DNA of 64,000 bases from Paenibacillus sp. JQZ6Y-1 (GTDB lineage: Bacteria; Bacillota; Bacilli; Paenibacillales; Paenibacillaceae): positions 620,001 through 684,000 of the forward strand of contig NZ_JBFDUZ010000001.1 in the NCBI RefSeq assembly GCF_040719145.1, read 5' to 3'. Positions within the stretch are counted from its first letter, which is position 1. Each line of letters begins with the position of its first letter. The position numbers and the translations under genes were made by a program. Below the pieces are notes generated by a model. The model had not been told where the DNA came from. It saw only the letters and a program-made list of their open reading frames with translations, and searched no databases. This document shows, in pieces, positions 62,737 through 64,000 of this stretch.

Positions 62737-63627
62737 TTGACACAATTACAACCACAAAAAATAATGCTGGTGGACGGCATGGCACTGCTGTTTCGGGCAT
62801 ATTATGCTACTGCCCAGAGCGGCTATATCCGCCGTACCAAAGCTGGTATTCCGACGAATGCAATCTACGGGTTTGTCCGTTACCTTTGGGATGCGGTTAG
62901 CCTGTATCAACCGACGCATATCGCCTGCTGCTGGGATTTGGGGACACAGACGTTCCGCCGCGAGGAGTTTGCTGCATACAAAGGCAATCGCACAGCTGCA
63001 CCGGATGATCTCATTCCACAATTTGATCTGATTTTAGAAGTGACCGATAGTATGGGCATTCCCAATCTAAGCGCACCGGGCTATGAAGCGGATGACTGTA
63101 TCGGTACCCTCTCGCGTGAGCTGGAGCAGGGCATGGAAGTGATGATTCTGACTGGTGACCACGATATGCTGCAACTGGTCGATCACCGCACCAGCGTTAT
63201 CATTATGAAAAAAGGCTATGGCAATTACAAAGTCTATACGCCGGAATCGCTGATGGAAGAAAAAGGGCTAACTGCTGCACAGATCATTGATCTGAAGGCA
63301 TTCATGGGCGATACGAGCGACAATTATCCGGGCGTAAAAGGAATTGGCGAGAAGACAGCAACCAAGCTGGTACAGGAATATCAGTCGGTCGAGGGCATTC
63401 TAGACAATCTGGAACACCTCAGCCCATCGGTTCGCAAAAAGATCGAAGCTGATCTCGATATGCTGCATCTGTCCCGCCGTCTTGCAACCATCCATCGCGA
63501 AGTACCTGTGCTATGCACGCTGGATGAATGCTTGCTGCTGCTGGAAGACCATAAAATCATCGACAAATTTGAGGAACTGGAAATCAAAAGTCTCTGTTCC
63601 ATGCTAGGAGTGGGCGTATTTGACTAA
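62737..63627 (+). CDS. ypcP: 5'-3' exonuclease / flap endonuclease (YpcP-like)
   Basis: A 296-residue protein, the same length as B. subtilis YpcP. It is the 5' nuclease domain of DNA polymerase I as a separate gene: LVDGMALLFRAYYA at the start, GYEADDCIGTLSREL and LTGDHDMLQL acidic metal ligands near 117 and 140, the DTSDNYPGVKGIGEKTA H3TH region near 190-206. It would remove RNA primers and flaps. TTG start with AAGGGAG 9 bases upstream. The following gene overlaps its last 8 bases. Confidence 0.9.
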   Translation: MTQLQPQKIMLVDGMALLFRAYYATAQSGYIRRTKAGIPTNAIYGFVRYLWDAVSLYQPTHIACCWDLGTQTFRREEFAAYKGNRTAAPDDLIPQFDLILEVTDSMGIPNLSAPGYEADDCIGTLSRELEQGMEVMILTGDHDMLQLVDHRTSVIIMKKGYGNYKVYTPESLMEEKGLTAAQIIDLKAFMGDTSDNYPGVKGIGEKTATKLVQEYQSVEGILDNLEHLSPSVRKKIEADLDMLHLSRRLATIHREVPVLCTLDECLLLLEDHKIIDKFEELEIKSLCSMLGVGVFD

Positions 63628-64000
63628 GGAATCTTCATCGTCTCGTTGGAAGGTTCGTTTGCCAGCAATGCTGTTCACTGCTGCTCTGCTGATTGGCATA
63701 ACGGCTGTACCAAGTAAGGAGCCTGCACAGGCAGCGGGCAGCAGCATTCGATATGCCAAAGTTAACGTACAGGCAGCTGGATGGAACTTCGCTGTACAAA
63801 CCGTCAGTATTCCTAAAGGCACAGCAACCGCAGTTGGTCTAGCCGACCGTCAGGTGGGGCATACCGCCTCGCTATCGTCGATTGCCAGCGCATACGGTGC
63901 CAAAGCGGCGATTAACGGTGCTTTTTTTGAAGCGTATAGTGGCCCGCCTGATCCGTATGGCACATTGATTTCAGGTGGACGGTTGATGCACATTGGTCGA
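63620..64000 (+). CDS. Phosphodiester glycosidase (NAGPA)-domain protein, 5' part
   Basis: A frame that starts at TTG 63620, overlapping the exonuclease stop, and runs off the right edge. The first 40 residues look like a signal peptide (KVRLPAMLFTAALLIGITAV ... QAAG). Then VNVQAAGWNFAVQTVSI and AKAAINGAFFEAYSGPPDPY match the N-terminal part of NAGPA-domain (PF09992-type) proteins, exported glycosidases acting on phosphodiester-linked sugars. GGAG lies about 10 bases upstream. Only 127 codons are seen. Confidence 0.7.
   Translation, partial: MTKESSSSRWKVRLPAMLFTAALLIGITAVPSKEPAQAAGSSIRYAKVNVQAAGWNFAVQTVSIPKGTATAVGLADRQVGHTASLSSIASAYGAKAAINGAFFEAYSGPPDPYGTLISGGRLMHIGR

Overview
The window looks like the chromosome of a spore-forming, moderate-GC Firmicute, most probably Paenibacillus or a close relative. 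The grounds are a Spo0E-type phosphatase, two T-box leaders, an L20-type leader before infC with an AUU start, tRNA genes without encoded CCA, nupNOPQ-like and ilv-leu gene orders, and a pheST-zapA-mutS2-yshE neighbourhood like that of Bacillus. Genus is inferred from protein style and gene order; no search was run.

Layout. 1-760: 5' end of a manA-like gene and a VOC protein, both leftward. 815-5007: an AT-rich, decayed prophage remnant with an ArpU-type regulator, three unrecognised proteins (two are multi-pass membrane proteins), and a ParB-like start spliced by deletion onto an internal piece of a large terminase gene. 5126-7809: mnmM/mnmL-like tRNA wobble modification genes and, divergently, trmB. 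7918-11795: envelope genes (UgtP-family glycosyltransferase, PAP2 phosphatase, membrane GT2) with similar TGTAA/TTACA palindromes in front of two of them. 12227-13339: infC-rpmI-rplT. 13882-18720: nupNOPQ-like nucleoside ABC importer. 19258-29764: branched-chain amino acid genes ilvB-ilvN-ilvC-leuA (T-box leader, probable Leu specifier CTC) and leuB, split from leuA by an unknown gene and an opposing aldo/keto reductase.

29942-37970: small Zn-ribbon-like protein, MoxR/DUF58/DUF4129 membrane cluster, DRE-TIM aldolase, tRNA-Pro and tRNA-Gly, GAF protein, RBBP9-like hydrolase, lipoprotein and a 42-aa peptide gene with a consensus promoter. 38247-44537: ABC-F protein behind an attenuator-like leader, then pheST behind a Phe T-box (specifier TTC) whose promoter overlaps the ABC-F stop codon. 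44927-48583: the standout gene, an N-terminal ZapA domain fused in one frame to about 1,140 residues of Gln/Glu-rich coiled coil, at the position where zapA is expected. 48768-54471: MFS exporter with divergent ArsR regulator, a CuA-like cupredoxin lipoprotein, mutS2 and yshE. 54504-64000: Zn-ribbon protein, DAO-type oxidoreductase, alaR-alaT-like pair, Spo0E-like protein, lipoprotein, PduO-type adenosyltransferase, RluA-type pseudouridine synthase, ArsC/YusI-like protein, GNAT acetyltransferase, YpcP-like exonuclease and the start of a phosphodiester glycosidase-domain protein.

How it fits together. Most of the window is core metabolism and translation, controlled largely by RNA leaders (L20, two T-boxes, an ABC-F attenuator). 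The accessory material is confined to the prophage remnant, the genes between zapA and mutS2, and the genes between leuA and leuB. No CRISPR array, intact insertion sequence or rRNA gene was seen. The best candidates for something undescribed are the giant ZapA fusion, the ABC-F leader with both a terminator and an RBS-complementary segment, and the paired palindromes in the envelope-gene region.
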